Positions 15,821 through 24,936 of a stretch of 64,000 nt of DNA are shown in pieces. The stretch comes from Peptostreptococcus stomatis DSM 17678. GTDB taxonomy: Bacteria; Bacillota; Clostridia; Peptostreptococcales; Peptostreptococcaceae. The stretch covers positions 1 to 64,000 of the forward strand of contig NZ_ADGQ01000060.1 of NCBI RefSeq assembly GCF_000147675.1. The letters run 5' to 3'. How positions within the stretch are numbered: the first letter of the stretch is position 1; every line of letters begins with the position of its first letter. A model generated the notes under the pieces. It did not search any database. It saw only the letters and a list, made by a program, of their open reading frames with translations, and was not told the origin of the DNA. A program made the translations under genes and the position numbers.

Positions 15821-17797
15821 ATGAGAGATAATTTAGCTGTTGATGACAAGGATTTAAAGTTCAAGTATTTGAAGCTAATGTCCAACCAGTATAAGACAAT
15901 ATCTGAAGCAAGTACAGAAATAATCAATTTAGAAGCAATATTGAACCTACCAAAGGGGACAGAGCATTTTTTATCAGACATACATGGGGAGCATGAACCC
16001 TTTATTCATGTATTGAAAAATGGGTCAGGTGTGGTTAGGAGAAAGATAGATGAACTCTTTACCAATACCATGAGGGACTCAGAAAAGAGGTCCTTGGCTA
16101 CCTTGGTCTACTATCCATTTAGCAAGATGGAGATGATAAAAAAGACCGAGGCAAATATGGAGGACTTCTATAGGATATCTATTTACAGGCTGGTAGAATT
16201 ATGCAAGTATTGCTCTAGTAAGTATACCAGGTCCAAGGTGAGAAAGCTCTTACCAAAAGACTATGCCTATGTCATAGAAGAGTTGATGCATGAGCATAGG
16301 AAGAGCGAGCACAAGGAAGAGTACTATATATCCCTGGTAGAATCTATAATCAGACTGGGCCAGTCAGAGGACTTTATAGGAGCATTGGCCAAGGTAATAC
16401 AAAAGCTGGTAGTTGACAGGTTGCACATAGTTGGTGATATCTACGACAGGGGGCCAAGGCCAGACCTGATTATAGAAAGGCTAATGGGCCACCACAGTGT
16501 TGATATCCAGTGGGGTAACCACGACATACTTTGGATGGGGGCAGCAGCAGGAGAAAAGACTTGTATAGCCAATGCCTTGAGGATATCTTCCAGGTACGAT
16601 AACCTGGATATTATAGAGGATATATATGGGATAAACCTTCTGCCCTTGGCCAGTTTTGCCATTAATACCTACAGAAATGACCCATGTAGTGAATTCCAGC
16701 CCAAGGTTGACCGTGATAATACTAATATGAGGGAAATCTCCATGATAGCCAAGATCCACAAGGCTATCAGTGTGATCCAGTTCAAGCTAGAAGGGGCTAT
16801 TATCAACAGAAGGCCAGAATATGAAATGAGCCACCGCTTGCTTTTAGACAAGGTTGACTACGACAAGGGAACTATAGTAATCAAGGGCAAGACCTACCCG
16901 CTTAAGGATACAAACTTCCCAACGATAGACCCTAAGGACCCTTATAAACTGACAGAGGAAGAAGGGGAGATAATCGACAAGCTAGTCGATGCCTTTATGT
17001 CGAGTGACAAGCTCCAAAAACACGTAAACTTCCTATTCTCTAAGGGAAGCATCTACCTTAAGTACAACGGAAACCTCCTAATCCATGGTGGCCTACCACT
17101 TAATGATGATGGAAGCTTTATGTCCATGGAATTAAAGGGACAGAGGTATTCGGGCAAGGCTTTGTTAGATAAGATGGAATCCCTGGTTAGGGAGGCCTAC
17201 TATGAAGAAGATGAAGAAAAGAGGTCCTATGGCTTAGACATGTTCTGGTACCTATGGACAGGCAAGTGTTCTTCCCTATTTGGTAAGGATGATATGACTA
17301 CCTATGAGAGGTACTTTATAGAAGACAAGGCAACCCACAAGGAGAACAAGAACCCATACTTTAACCTGAGAGAGGACATGACTATATTAAAGAAGATCTT
17401 TGACGAGTTCGATATGGACTTTGAAGAAGACCACATTATAAATGGCCATGTGCCAGTTAAGTACAAGAAGGGTGAGAGTCCAGTCAAGGCCCAGGGTAAG
17501 GTCCTGGTAATAGATGGTGGTTTCTCCAAGGCCTACCAGAGCAAGACTGGTATGGCGGGTTATACCCTAATATACAATTCAAGGACCCTTCAGCTGGTAG
17601 CCCATGAGCCTTTTACATCAAAGGAAGATGCCGTTAAGAACGAAAGGGATATTATATCATCTACAGTCTTGGTAGAACACAAGGCCAAGAGGAGGATGAT
17701 AAAGGATACAAATGATGGCCGACAGTTGTTGGAGATGGTAGAGGACCTTAAGGACCTTCTAGCAGCCTACAGGTCGGGTCTTATAAAGGAAAAATAA
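15821..17797 (+). CDS. fbp: Fructose-1,6-bisphosphatase, class III
   Basis: A 658-residue Firmicutes-type bisphosphatase that removes the 1-phosphate from fructose-1,6-bisphosphate in gluconeogenesis. It is a calcineurin-like metallophosphatase: [57 protein letters not shown] and NGHVPVK carry the metal-binding residues in order. The ATG at 15821 follows GGAGGTAGAT; an in-frame TTG at 15809 lies before that site and was rejected. It is 30 bases behind plsX, an uncommon partnership. Class III enzymes are activated by phosphoenolpyruvate, which fits a glycolytic anaerobe (pfkA and pyk are 12 kb away). Confidence 0.96.
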   Translation: MRDNLAVDDKDLKFKYLKLMSNQYKTISEASTEIINLEAILNLPKGTEHFLSDIHGEHEPFIHVLKNGSGVVRRKIDELFTNTMRDSEKRSLATLVYYPFSKMEMIKKTEANMEDFYRISIYRLVELCKYCSSKYTRSKVRKLLPKDYAYVIEELMHEHRKSEHKEEYYISLVESIIRLGQSEDFIGALAKVIQKLVVDRLHIVGDIYDRGPRPDLIIERLMGHHSVDIQWGNHDILWMGAAAGEKTCIANALRISSRYDNLDIIEDIYGINLLPLASFAINTYRNDPCSEFQPKVDRDNTNMREISMIAKIHKAISVIQFKLEGAIINRRPEYEMSHRLLLDKVDYDKGTIVIKGKTYPLKDTNFPTIDPKDPYKLTEEEGEIIDKLVDAFMSSDKLQKHVNFLFSKGSIYLKYNGNLLIHGGLPLNDDGSFMSMELKGQRYSGKALLDKMESLVREAYYEEDEEKRSYGLDMFWYLWTGKCSSLFGKDDMTTYERYFIEDKATHKENKNPYFNLREDMTILKKIFDEFDMDFEEDHIINGHVPVKYKKGESPVKAQGKVLVIDGGFSKAYQSKTGMAGYTLIYNSRTLQLVAHEPFTSKEDAVKNERDIISSTVLVEHKAKRRMIKDTNDGRQLLEMVEDLKDLLAAYRSGLIKEK

Positions 17798-17798
17798 T

Positions 17799-17827
17799 TT
17801 GCAAAAATAAGTATATTTTGGTATGAT
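17799..17827 (+). promoter_or_regulatory. Promoter of the Asp23-nusB pair
   Basis: TTGCAA and TATGAT are separated by 17 bases, with GG just before the -10. The Asp23 start codon is 40 bases downstream behind GGAGGTG. Confidence 0.6.
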
Positions 17828-17867
17828 TGTAGCATAAGATAATAGTGAATAATCATGGAGGTGCACT

Positions 17868-18209
17868 ATGGAAAATTTAGGTCAGATAAAGATTTCAAAT
17901 GATGTTATACAGACAATAGCTGGTTTTGCAGCACTAGAAATAGACGGAATAGACAAGTCTACTTCATTCACAGATAAGCTATTCAGAAACCACGGAATAA
18001 AGGTAAGCGTAGAGGATGACAAGGCCATAATAGACATAGATATAGCCGTTAAATATGGTCAGGTAATACCAGATGTATCTGTCAAGGTTCAGGAAAGCAT
18101 AGTAAATGCAGTTGAAACTATGGCAGGTCTCAAGGTTGAAAAGGTTAATGTCCATGTTGGCAGCCTAGTGATAAAAAAAGAAAAGGCAGAAAAGAAAGAA
18201 AATGACTAG
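17868..18209 (+). CDS. Asp23/Gls24-family protein (YqhY-like)
   Basis: A 113-residue Asp23-domain protein. The blocks GQIKISNDVIQTIAGFAALEIDGI and DIAVKYGQVIPDVSVKVQESI (key residues) and VNVHVGSLVI match the YqhY branch that sits beside nusB in most Firmicutes. In Bacillus, YqhY affects acetyl-CoA carboxylase activity and so lipid homeostasis; no accB/accC are seen here. The tail is a lysine/glutamate run. Its last eight bases overlap the start of nusB, so the two are co-translated. It is a paralogue of the 5.2-kb gene. Confidence 0.9.
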   Translation: MENLGQIKISNDVIQTIAGFAALEIDGIDKSTSFTDKLFRNHGIKVSVEDDKAIIDIDIAVKYGQVIPDVSVKVQESIVNAVETMAGLKVEKVNVHVGSLVIKKEKAEKKEND

Positions 18210-18696
18210 AGCTAATAATTTAATAATGCAGAGGAAGGTTTCTAGGGAAATATTTATGAAGTATCTCTATAGCAGGGCCGTATCAAATGCGGGCTGGGAG
18301 GGTCTAAGTCAAGACCTGGACAGATTTTTGGATTCAGTAGAAGATGATGCTATAGAAATTCACAAGTCACATGGTGGCAAGGAAATAGATATGCTGGATT
18401 CTTATAGGGAGGTCATATTGGATTCCTCATATTTGATGGATGCAGCCAGGGCTGTTGAAGACAATATAGGGGCCATAGATGCCTATATAAATGAATATGC
18501 AAGAAACTGGACTACAGATACAATGCCTGCAGTTGACGTTGCCATCTTAAGGTTGGCTGTTGCTGAAATCAAGTTTATGTTTACTATACCAGAGGTTGTT
18601 GCCTGTGATGAGGCGGTAAACATTGCAAAGAAGTATTGTGACGATGATGCCTATAAGTATATAAATGGTATACTTGGAAGTGTTATGAAGGCTTAG
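18202..18696 (+). CDS. nusB: Transcription antitermination factor NusB
   Basis: A 164-residue, all-helical RNA-binding protein that joins NusE/S10 on boxA RNA to prevent early termination of rRNA transcripts. KVSREIFMKYLYS at the N-terminus, ARNWTTDTMPAVDVAILRLAVAEI and VVACDEAVNIAKKY at the C-terminus fit NusB (TMP..D.AILRLA..E is the usual signature). The first ATG overlaps the Asp23 stop but has only a weak AGAAAG site. The internal ATG at 18226 aligns better with other NusB starts but has no ribosome site, so the exact start is open. A terminator follows. Confidence 0.9.
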   Translation: MTRANNLIMQRKVSREIFMKYLYSRAVSNAGWEGLSQDLDRFLDSVEDDAIEIHKSHGGKEIDMLDSYREVILDSSYLMDAARAVEDNIGAIDAYINEYARNWTTDTMPAVDVAILRLAVAEIKFMFTIPEVVACDEAVNIAKKYCDDDAYKYINGILGSVMKA

Positions 18697-18753
18697 TTTG
18701 CTGTAACTATAAGGCTAGAGTCTAATTAGATAATTTTAAAAATTGATGTTGAT

Positions 18754-18791
18754 AAGGGAGGGTGAACAAGTAATTCATTCTCCCTTGTTTT
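18754..18791 (+). terminator. Terminator after nusB
   Basis: AAGGGAG (18754-18760) pairs with CTCCCTT (18780-18786), with a short inner TGA/TCA stem, followed by a GTTTT tract. It separates the housekeeping block from the two-component system. Confidence 0.8.
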
Positions 18792-18816
18792 GTAGACTTA
18801 TATAAGGGGTGAGTTT

Positions 18817-19488
18817 ATGAAGATAGCTATGATTGAAGATGATAATACAATATCTTTTGCAGTTCAGACTTTTTTAAAACGGTATGACATGGAGACCGAA
18901 GTTTTTGGAAATTTGACTATGACGGAAAAAATAGATTTTAATGAATTTGACTTGATAATACTAGATGTGAATTTTCCAGATGGTTCAGGCTTTGACTACC
19001 TAAAATGGTTAAGAGAATTTTCGAATATACCTGTAATTATGCTTACAGTAAAAAATACAGATGAAAATATATTGAGGGGGTTTGAATTTGGTGCAGATGA
19101 ATATATAACAAAGCCATTTTCTTTACCAATATTAAAGGCCAGAATAGACAATATATTTAGGAGGAAGAATACAAAAAGTAGAGATATAGTATTTGGTGAT
19201 TTGAATTTGAATTTAAAGTCGATGACTGCATACTTGAGTGGTGATAATTTAGATCTTAGTAAACAGGAATTTTCAGTTTTGGAGATTCTTTTGGAAAACA
19301 GGGGGGCTAATGTTATCAGGAAGAGGATTATAGATTCAGTATGGGGTTATGATCTCTATGAGGTAAATGATAATACACTGACTGTGACTATTAAAAGACT
19401 GAGATACAAATTAGGAAACTATGGAAAGTATATAAAGACTGTTAGAGGGATAGGCTATATGTGGGAGGATAAAAATTATGAGGATTAA
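18817..19488 (+). CDS. OmpR/PhoB-family response regulator
   Basis: A 223-residue response regulator. The receiver domain (1-115) has the acidic pair in MIEDDNT, phospho-acceptor Asp50 in LIILDVNFPDGSG, and the KPF lysine in YITKPFSLPIL. The winged-helix effector domain (about 130-223) includes LSKQEFSVLEILLENRGANVIRKRIIDSVWG and TVTIKRLRYKLGNYG. It overlaps the histidine kinase gene by 11 bases, and an ABC exporter follows, as in Bce-type peptide-detoxification modules. Its likely target is the pair of TCTAGTCA repeats at 20498-20516. Codon use (AAA, AGA) is softer than in the flanking core genes, which suggests acquisition. Confidence 0.93.
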   Translation: MKIAMIEDDNTISFAVQTFLKRYDMETEVFGNLTMTEKIDFNEFDLIILDVNFPDGSGFDYLKWLREFSNIPVIMLTVKNTDENILRGFEFGADEYITKPFSLPILKARIDNIFRRKNTKSRDIVFGDLNLNLKSMTAYLSGDNLDLSKQEFSVLEILLENRGANVIRKRIIDSVWGYDLYEVNDNTLTVTIKRLRYKLGNYGKYIKTVRGIGYMWEDKNYED

Positions 19489-20452
19489 GAAAGTATATTT
19501 ACTTATTGTCCTTTTGAACCTGGTTCTTTCATTAGCAGTATTTCATATAAGTCCCAGGTTAGATGTAATTACATTATTCTTGTTTATATTAGTTAATACA
19601 CTTATATTTCTACTCCTAATTTTAAGTGAAAGACGTAGGAAAGCTCAACTTAACAAGGAGATTGATAGTATATTTACCTTATTACATTCTTTGGATATAG
19701 ATACAGATGAGTATGAACTTGAAGATGATGAATTTGGCAAACTAATGGATGAAATTATAAAGGTGATTCTAGAAAATAAAATAATTGCAGACAAGGCAAA
19801 AGAAAATAAAGAAACCTTGAGAGAATACACAGAGGATATTGCCCACCAATTAAAGACACCCCTAACTGGAATTTTACTAATGCTTGACTTGATAGAGGAT
19901 GATGAAGAAAACAAAAAAGAATATCTTGGACATATAAGGTCAAATACTAATAGACTACACCATCTGGTAGATATTTTATTAAAATTGGCTGCATTAGATT
20001 CAGGTACCATTAAGATGAAAAAGGATATAGTTAATATCAAAGATATGGTTGGAGAAATCGTTACAGAAATGGAAATACTCTTTGCAGACAGAGGGTCTAC
20101 AACACCTATAATAGGGGAAAATTTCGACCTGGTATGTGATAGGAAGTGGACATATGAAGCTATTTATAATGTTGTGAAAAACGGGATAGAATCATCTCCA
20201 AAAGAGGGTGTAAGAATTATCTTGAAAGAAACTAATATATACAAGAGTATAATAGTAGAGGATTACAGTCAAGGGATATCAGATGAGGTTCTTAAAAAGA
20301 TATACAAAAGATTTTACAAGGAAAATCAAAATTCTAAAGGCTACGGGATAGGTCTACCTATGGCAAAAACAATAGTAGAAAAGCAAAATGGAGAGCTTAT
20401 CTACACGAGGGGAAAAACTTCTAACTATTTTGAATTCAGGTTTTATATTTAA
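19478..20452 (+). CDS. Sensor histidine kinase, intramembrane-sensing (BceS-like) type
   Basis: A 324-residue kinase. Two membrane helices (about 5-24 and 28-50) are joined by only a few residues, so it has no real extracellular sensor domain. Such kinases usually sense through a partner ABC transporter. The phosphorylated histidine is His123 in EDIAHQLKTPLTG. The ATPase domain has an N-box (AIYNVVKNGIESS), a G1-like VEDYSQGIS and G2 YGIGLPMAKTIVE. The start codon lies inside the end of the regulator gene. The adjacent ABC exporter is its probable sensing partner; cationic or lipid II-binding peptides are the likely stimulus, by analogy. Confidence 0.9.
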   Translation: MRIKKVYLLIVLLNLVLSLAVFHISPRLDVITLFLFILVNTLIFLLLILSERRRKAQLNKEIDSIFTLLHSLDIDTDEYELEDDEFGKLMDEIIKVILENKIIADKAKENKETLREYTEDIAHQLKTPLTGILLMLDLIEDDEENKKEYLGHIRSNTNRLHHLVDILLKLAALDSGTIKMKKDIVNIKDMVGEIVTEMEILFADRGSTTPIIGENFDLVCDRKWTYEAIYNVVKNGIESSPKEGVRIILKETNIYKSIIVEDYSQGISDEVLKKIYKRFYKENQNSKGYGIGLPMAKTIVEKQNGELIYTRGKTSNYFEFRFYI

Positions 20453-20497
20453 TCTTAAGAAAAAAGTTACGATCACTCCCTTTTTCATTTTTATTTG

Positions 20498-20533
20498 TCT
20501 AGTCACTTTCTAGTCATATAAGCGTGATATTCT
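20498..20533 (+). promoter_or_regulatory. Tandem operator repeats and promoter of the ABC exporter
   Basis: Two perfect TCTAGTCA repeats (20498-20505 and 20509-20516) lie 11 bases apart, one DNA turn, which is the spacing expected for tandem OmpR-type regulator binding. An extended -10 TGATATTCT (20525-20533) follows, with no consensus -35, as in activator-dependent promoters. The ABC ATPase starts 26 bases later. Confidence 0.65.
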
Positions 20534-20558
20534 AGGCTTAAAGAAGGGAGGGTTTTAT

Positions 20559-21230
20559 ATGAGTATTGTAAAAACTGTAAATTTGACAAAGACATATGAT
20601 TCAGGAGTGGAGGTTAGAGCTCTTTCAGAGGTGAACTTTGAACTAGAAAAAGGGGCTTTAATAGCAATAATAGGTGATAGTGGTTCTGGGAAATCAACCT
20701 TACTACATTTATTAGCAGGTGTAGATAAACCTACTAGTGGGGAAATTTATATACAGGATATGGATATAACCAAACTAGGTAAGGAAGAGTTGACAATTTT
20801 TCGTAGGAGGAATATAGGTGTAATATATCAATTTTTTAACCTTATACCTAATATTAGTGTCAGAAAAAATATACTCTTGCCCTTACTTCTGGATAATAAA
20901 AGGGAAGACAAAAAGTATTTTGATGAGATTATAAGAACTTTAGGCATAGAAGAAAAACTTGATCGCTTTCCCAAACAGCTATCAGGAGGAGAACAACAGA
21001 GGGTGGCTATTGCAAGAAGTCTTATAACAAGGCCAGCAATTATTCTGGCGGATGAACCAACGGGAAACTTAGACAGAAAAAATTCTGAAGAGATAAGTTC
21101 CTTATTTAGACTTGTGAATAAGCGTTTTAAATCAACGATTATAATTATTACACATGATGAAAAAGTAGCCAATTCATGCGATAGGGTATATAAGATGGTT
21201 GACGGTAAGTTAAATAGGATTGAGGGGTGA
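20559..21230 (+). CDS. ABC transporter ATP-binding protein (MacB/BceA type)
   Basis: A 223-residue ATPase subunit. Walker A is IIGDSGSGKSTLLHLL (from residue 38), the Q-loop is IGVIYQFFNLIP, the signature LSGGEQQRVAIARSL, and Walker B IILADEPTGNLD, the last typical of the LolD/MacB/BceA exporters. Its stop lies 5 bases before the permease ATG. It would power an FtsX-fold permease that works by mechanotransmission. It sits under the tandem operator, so it is probably induced by the upstream two-component system. Confidence 0.95.
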   Translation: MSIVKTVNLTKTYDSGVEVRALSEVNFELEKGALIAIIGDSGSGKSTLLHLLAGVDKPTSGEIYIQDMDITKLGKEELTIFRRRNIGVIYQFFNLIPNISVRKNILLPLLLDNKREDKKYFDEIIRTLGIEEKLDRFPKQLSGGEQQRVAIARSLITRPAIILADEPTGNLDRKNSEEISSLFRLVNKRFKSTIIIITHDEKVANSCDRVYKMVDGKLNRIEG

Positions 21231-21234
21231 TCCT

Positions 21235-23739
21235 ATGAAAATTACTAATGAACTCTTGAACTCTCAAATAAAAAATAATAAAAAAGACACGCTTGCGACT
21301 AGATTGTCAATATTTTTGGCCGTAGTTTTATTGGGTACGATTATATTTATTATTGGAACGATTAAAGCAGACCAATATGATTTGATACTTTCTACTGTTG
21401 GTGATTACAATGTTTCCTTTACACAGGTAGATAGAAATATGCTCAAGTCAATTATGGATAATGATGAAATAAAGAGGGTTTCCTTTGACAAATTAATTTC
21501 AACAGATTTGGATGCAACCATAATAGAAAAGGGGGTCTACTACAAGGATTTAGAAGGTTATGAAATTCTATCTGGAAAAAGGCCGGATTCAAGTGATGAG
21601 TTGATTGTACCAAGGCGTTTTTTACAAAAATACAAGAAGTATAAGCTAGGTTCAAAACTCAAAGTAAAGGGCAAAGAATATACTATTGTTGGAGAATATA
21701 ATGACTACGCAAAAAGTTTTGAAGAAAGTGCCTTGATAGGTGTCCTGGATGAAAGCAATAAAGAGAACCTATTAAAAAATACAGATGGTATAGAGGCCTA
21801 TGTCTGGTATAAGAAACCAAGAGATACCTATACGTTGACGAAAAAAATGTTTGATGAGTTTAAAATAAATTACGATAAAGCACTAGAAACAGGAAGATTG
21901 TACTTTAATAGAGATATCTTAGAATATAAGATGATTTATCCATCAGGATTGATTCCACCAAAACACGTGATTGCAGATATGATTGAGTCCTATGGTGCCT
22001 GTCTGGTGCTAGTATTATTATTTGCTGTAATGATATATGGGGCTTTTAATGTATGGAATAACAGGGATATAAAAGAATTAGCCCTACTAAAGAGCGTAGG
22101 CATGACGGAAAAACAAATTAAAAAGATGATAAGGATCAAGGCTATAAAGATTGGTTTAGTTCCAATTTTTGCTGGTACACTAGTTTCATATTTAACTGCA
22201 AATTTATTGCTTTATTTGATGTGGTTCAACAACTATATTAGCTATAAAAATATGTCGTCCATAATAGGTGAAGATATGAGGACAACAGAATTTCATATAA
22301 TACACCCATCATTTTCAACGGTTTGTATAATATTGTTTTTTGCCTTCTTAACTGTCTATTTGTCTGCAATTGTTCCTGCTAGAAAAAGTGCCAGACTCAA
22401 TGTGATTGAAGGACTAACGGAAATAACAGGGATGAAAATAAAATATGGTAAATCAAAAATATCTGGTAAGCTAGAAAAGACTTTGGCAAGGGACTATTTT
22501 AAGGCCTATGAGTCTACCTATAGGACTATTATTTTAGCTATATTATTGTCAGCAATGGTCATGACACTTGTTTTAGTATCTCAATCATATAGGACTATTG
22601 ACGAAACTTATGGAAAGTATAAAAATCCATACAATTTCAAATCAAATATCTTAACTAATACTAATTTAAATAAGGGTTTATTAAAAGAAATATATGGACT
22701 AGAGGGGGTAGATGATCTACATATCTATTGGGATAAGAGTTTTAAATTTTATCTAGAAGACAATAAGGGTTTTGAATCAGATGACTTGAAAAAGGCCTTT
22801 GAAACAGGTGGCAAGGAAAAAGATAATTTGTATGTCAATATTATAGGCTTGCATGGTAAAGACTTTGATAAAGTTGTTTCTATGAACAAATTGGATAGGG
22901 GTTTGAATTACATCTTGTTAAATAGGACACCTGATAATAATAAAACACCATATTCATTTAGAAACTATATTAAGTTGACAAATAATGATGAAAAAGACCT
23001 TGTCCTTCGCTATAATATAGATGGAAAACCAATGTCTGTTCATGTAGATGGGTATATAGATAAATTCCCATTTGATCTTAAGGGGCAGGAAGCTAGGGGT
23101 ATTTATCTATTTACCAGGATGGAAAATTTAGAAAGTTTTGTAGAAAAGTATGGACAAGATAGTGGGGATCCGACGAATAGCTATATCATAAAAATGAAAA
23201 TAAAGAAAAATTTAGCGAGGGTGTCTGATTCTTGTGAAAAGATAATATCCTCATATATAGCTAAGAGTGATCACTCAACGACAAATGAGATACTAAATCA
23301 AGCTTCCAAGAGAGAACAGACAAGAAACGAGCATATGTTGAACTTGGGAATACAAATTATACTTGTCCTACTAGCCCTTTCTAATGCTTACAATAGTTTT
23401 CATGGCAACTTAAGGGCAAGAAAGAGAGAATTCCAATTACTATCAACTACTGGAATGACGGAAAAACAAATCAAAAAATTGATCTATGGTGAAATTAAGA
23501 TACTGTTCAAATTTGCAACTGTATTTTATGTGCTGATGTTTGTATTAGCTGTATGTGCACGTTCCTATAGGAGTAACTATGATTTTGCCTTTGTATCAAA
23601 AGCGATACTACTCAATATAAACTATATCCCAATTATATTGGTTTTTTGTGTGATAGTAGCTGGTATTCTTATAGCTATCCGCAGTGGTATTAGGGATATC
23701 TTAGATGATGATCTCAACAACATGGTAAGAGGTTTTTAA
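21235..23739 (+). CDS. FtsX-domain ABC transporter permease
   Basis: An 834-residue permease with two FtsX units. Helix 1 is near residues 22-44; a large external domain (about 55-245) precedes three helices to about residue 385. The pattern then repeats: a helix near 430, a second external domain (about 455-685) and three helices to the end. Each unit carries the same cytoplasmic motif, LLKSVGMTEKQIKKM and LLSTTGMTEKQIKKL, after its second helix. This doubled 8-helix layout differs from the 10-helix BceB permease. The ATG at 21235 sits 7 bases behind GAGGGG; an upstream in-frame TTG was rejected. It is AAA-rich compared with core genes. The likely role is peptide or antibiotic defence. Confidence 0.88.
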   Translation: MKITNELLNSQIKNNKKDTLATRLSIFLAVVLLGTIIFIIGTIKADQYDLILSTVGDYNVSFTQVDRNMLKSIMDNDEIKRVSFDKLISTDLDATIIEKGVYYKDLEGYEILSGKRPDSSDELIVPRRFLQKYKKYKLGSKLKVKGKEYTIVGEYNDYAKSFEESALIGVLDESNKENLLKNTDGIEAYVWYKKPRDTYTLTKKMFDEFKINYDKALETGRLYFNRDILEYKMIYPSGLIPPKHVIADMIESYGACLVLVLLFAVMIYGAFNVWNNRDIKELALLKSVGMTEKQIKKMIRIKAIKIGLVPIFAGTLVSYLTANLLLYLMWFNNYISYKNMSSIIGEDMRTTEFHIIHPSFSTVCIILFFAFLTVYLSAIVPARKSARLNVIEGLTEITGMKIKYGKSKISGKLEKTLARDYFKAYESTYRTIILAILLSAMVMTLVLVSQSYRTIDETYGKYKNPYNFKSNILTNTNLNKGLLKEIYGLEGVDDLHIYWDKSFKFYLEDNKGFESDDLKKAFETGGKEKDNLYVNIIGLHGKDFDKVVSMNKLDRGLNYILLNRTPDNNKTPYSFRNYIKLTNNDEKDLVLRYNIDGKPMSVHVDGYIDKFPFDLKGQEARGIYLFTRMENLESFVEKYGQDSGDPTNSYIIKMKIKKNLARVSDSCEKIISSYIAKSDHSTTNEILNQASKREQTRNEHMLNLGIQIILVLLALSNAYNSFHGNLRARKREFQLLSTTGMTEKQIKKLIYGEIKILFKFATVFYVLMFVLAVCARSYRSNYDFAFVSKAILLNINYIPIILVFCVIVAGILIAIRSGIRDILDDDLNNMVRGF

Positions 23740-23748
23740 AATTAAGGA

Positions 23749-23787
23749 CCTAGCAGGTATTTATACATGCTAGGCCCAATTTTTTTA
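23749..23787 (+). terminator. Terminator between the ABC permease and apbE
   Basis: CCTAGCA (23749-23755) pairs with TGCTAGG (23768-23774), followed by a seven-T tract. It ends the exporter operon; the convergent apbE gene lies 14 bases beyond. Confidence 0.85.
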
Positions 23788-23800
23788 TATAATTATTAAT

Positions 23801-24850
23801 CTAGTTAGCAAGGCTATAGTTTGAATTTTCTAGTTTGAACTTGTCTTTAAGTCCCTTAGTAGTATAGACCTTCTTGTCATTTGTAATAAAGATGGCATCT
23901 ACATCCTCAAGACCCTCTATAAACTTCATACCCTCCTCAAGGCCTAGCCCAAAGGTTGAAGTAGAAAGGGCGTCACCATCTATAGACTTTTTAGATATTA
24001 TAGTTACACTACTTAGGTTATTTTCAAATGGGTAACCAGTAGCTGGGTTAATCATATGGTGGTAGACCTTGCCATCCTTTTCAATAAATCTTTCATAGAT
24101 ACCAGATGTAACTATAGACATATCTGTTAGCTGGACAGTTCCGAGGGGCTCAGTATTTGTCTTGGCTGGGTCCTGGATACCAACATTGAAGTCAGTCTTC
24201 TTGGCATTTTGCCCAAATACGTAGATATTTCCACCAAGGTTGATAATGGCATTTTTCACACCATTTTCCTTAAGGTAGTCTGCCAGCTTGTCAGCACAAT
24301 AACCCTTGGCTATACCACCTAAGTCTATCTTCATGCCCTCTTTTTTAAGGAAGACTGACTTGTCCTTGTCATTTAAAACAATATCCTTGTGACTTACTAG
24401 TGGAAGTAATTTTTTAATTTCCTGGTCTGCTGGAACCCTCGCAGCATCATTACCTATATTCCAGATAGAAGATATGGCACCGACTGAAATATCGAATTTT
24501 CCCTTAGTCTTGTCTGAATACACAAGGGATTTTTTGATTACCGTGTAGGTATCATCTGAAACCTTGACAGGCTTGATACCAGCATTTTGATTGATCTTAG
24601 AAACTTCACTGCTAGCCATCTGGGAGCTCATCTTGTTATGGATGTCTAAGACTATCTTGTCAGAACCAGGAAGGACCTTGTCTGCCTTGGACTTTCTTGT
24701 ATTAATAACATTGATTTGGTTTACCGTATCTAGATAGTAGTTAGTAGTAGAGAAAGTACCTACCTTATCTATTACTGTAAAATAAAATATAAGACCAATA
24801 ATAAAGAGAATTATTATTGATGCAAGTATCTTAAGATTTGATTTTTTCAT
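23801..24850 (-). CDS. apbE: FAD:protein FMN transferase (ApbE)
   Basis: A 349-residue flavin transferase that attaches FMN through a phosphoester bond to a Ser/Thr of target proteins outside the membrane. An N-terminal hydrophobic segment (about 7-28) without a lipobox cysteine suggests a membrane anchor. The FAD-binding motif KIDLGGIAKGYCADKL, NLGGNIYVFG, HHMINPATGYP and the metal-binding GDALSTSTFGLG are all present. The start at 24850 follows GGAGGTAAAA on the reverse strand; an ATG four codons upstream overlaps that site. It is divergent from a NusG-domain-II protein across a symmetric promoter region. No obvious flavinylated substrate (FMN-binding domain protein) is seen nearby. Confidence 0.93.
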   Translation of the reverse strand: MKKSNLKILASIIILFIIGLIFYFTVIDKVGTFSTTNYYLDTVNQINVINTRKSKADKVLPGSDKIVLDIHNKMSSQMASSEVSKINQNAGIKPVKVSDDTYTVIKKSLVYSDKTKGKFDISVGAISSIWNIGNDAARVPADQEIKKLLPLVSHKDIVLNDKDKSVFLKKEGMKIDLGGIAKGYCADKLADYLKENGVKNAIINLGGNIYVFGQNAKKTDFNVGIQDPAKTNTEPLGTVQLTDMSIVTSGIYERFIEKDGKVYHHMINPATGYPFENNLSSVTIISKKSIDGDALSTSTFGLGLEEGMKFIEGLEDVDAIFITNDKKVYTTKGLKDKFKLENSNYSLAN

Positions 24851-24864
24851 TTTTACCTCCATTT

Positions 24865-24902
24865 ATGTTATAATCAATATAGCACAATATGTATTATAAC
24901 AT
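24865..24902. promoter_or_regulatory. Symmetric dyad in the apbE / NusG-II divergent promoter region
   Basis: Perfect 10-base inverted repeats ATGTTATAAT (24865-24874) and ATTATAACAT (24893-24902) are separated by 18 bases. Each arm contains a -10-like TATAAT/ATTATA directed toward one gene. It may be a pair of back-to-back promoters or an operator. Confidence 0.5.
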
Positions 24903-24936
24903 ATTTTAAAGTATATGAATAGAATTAGGAGAAGAA

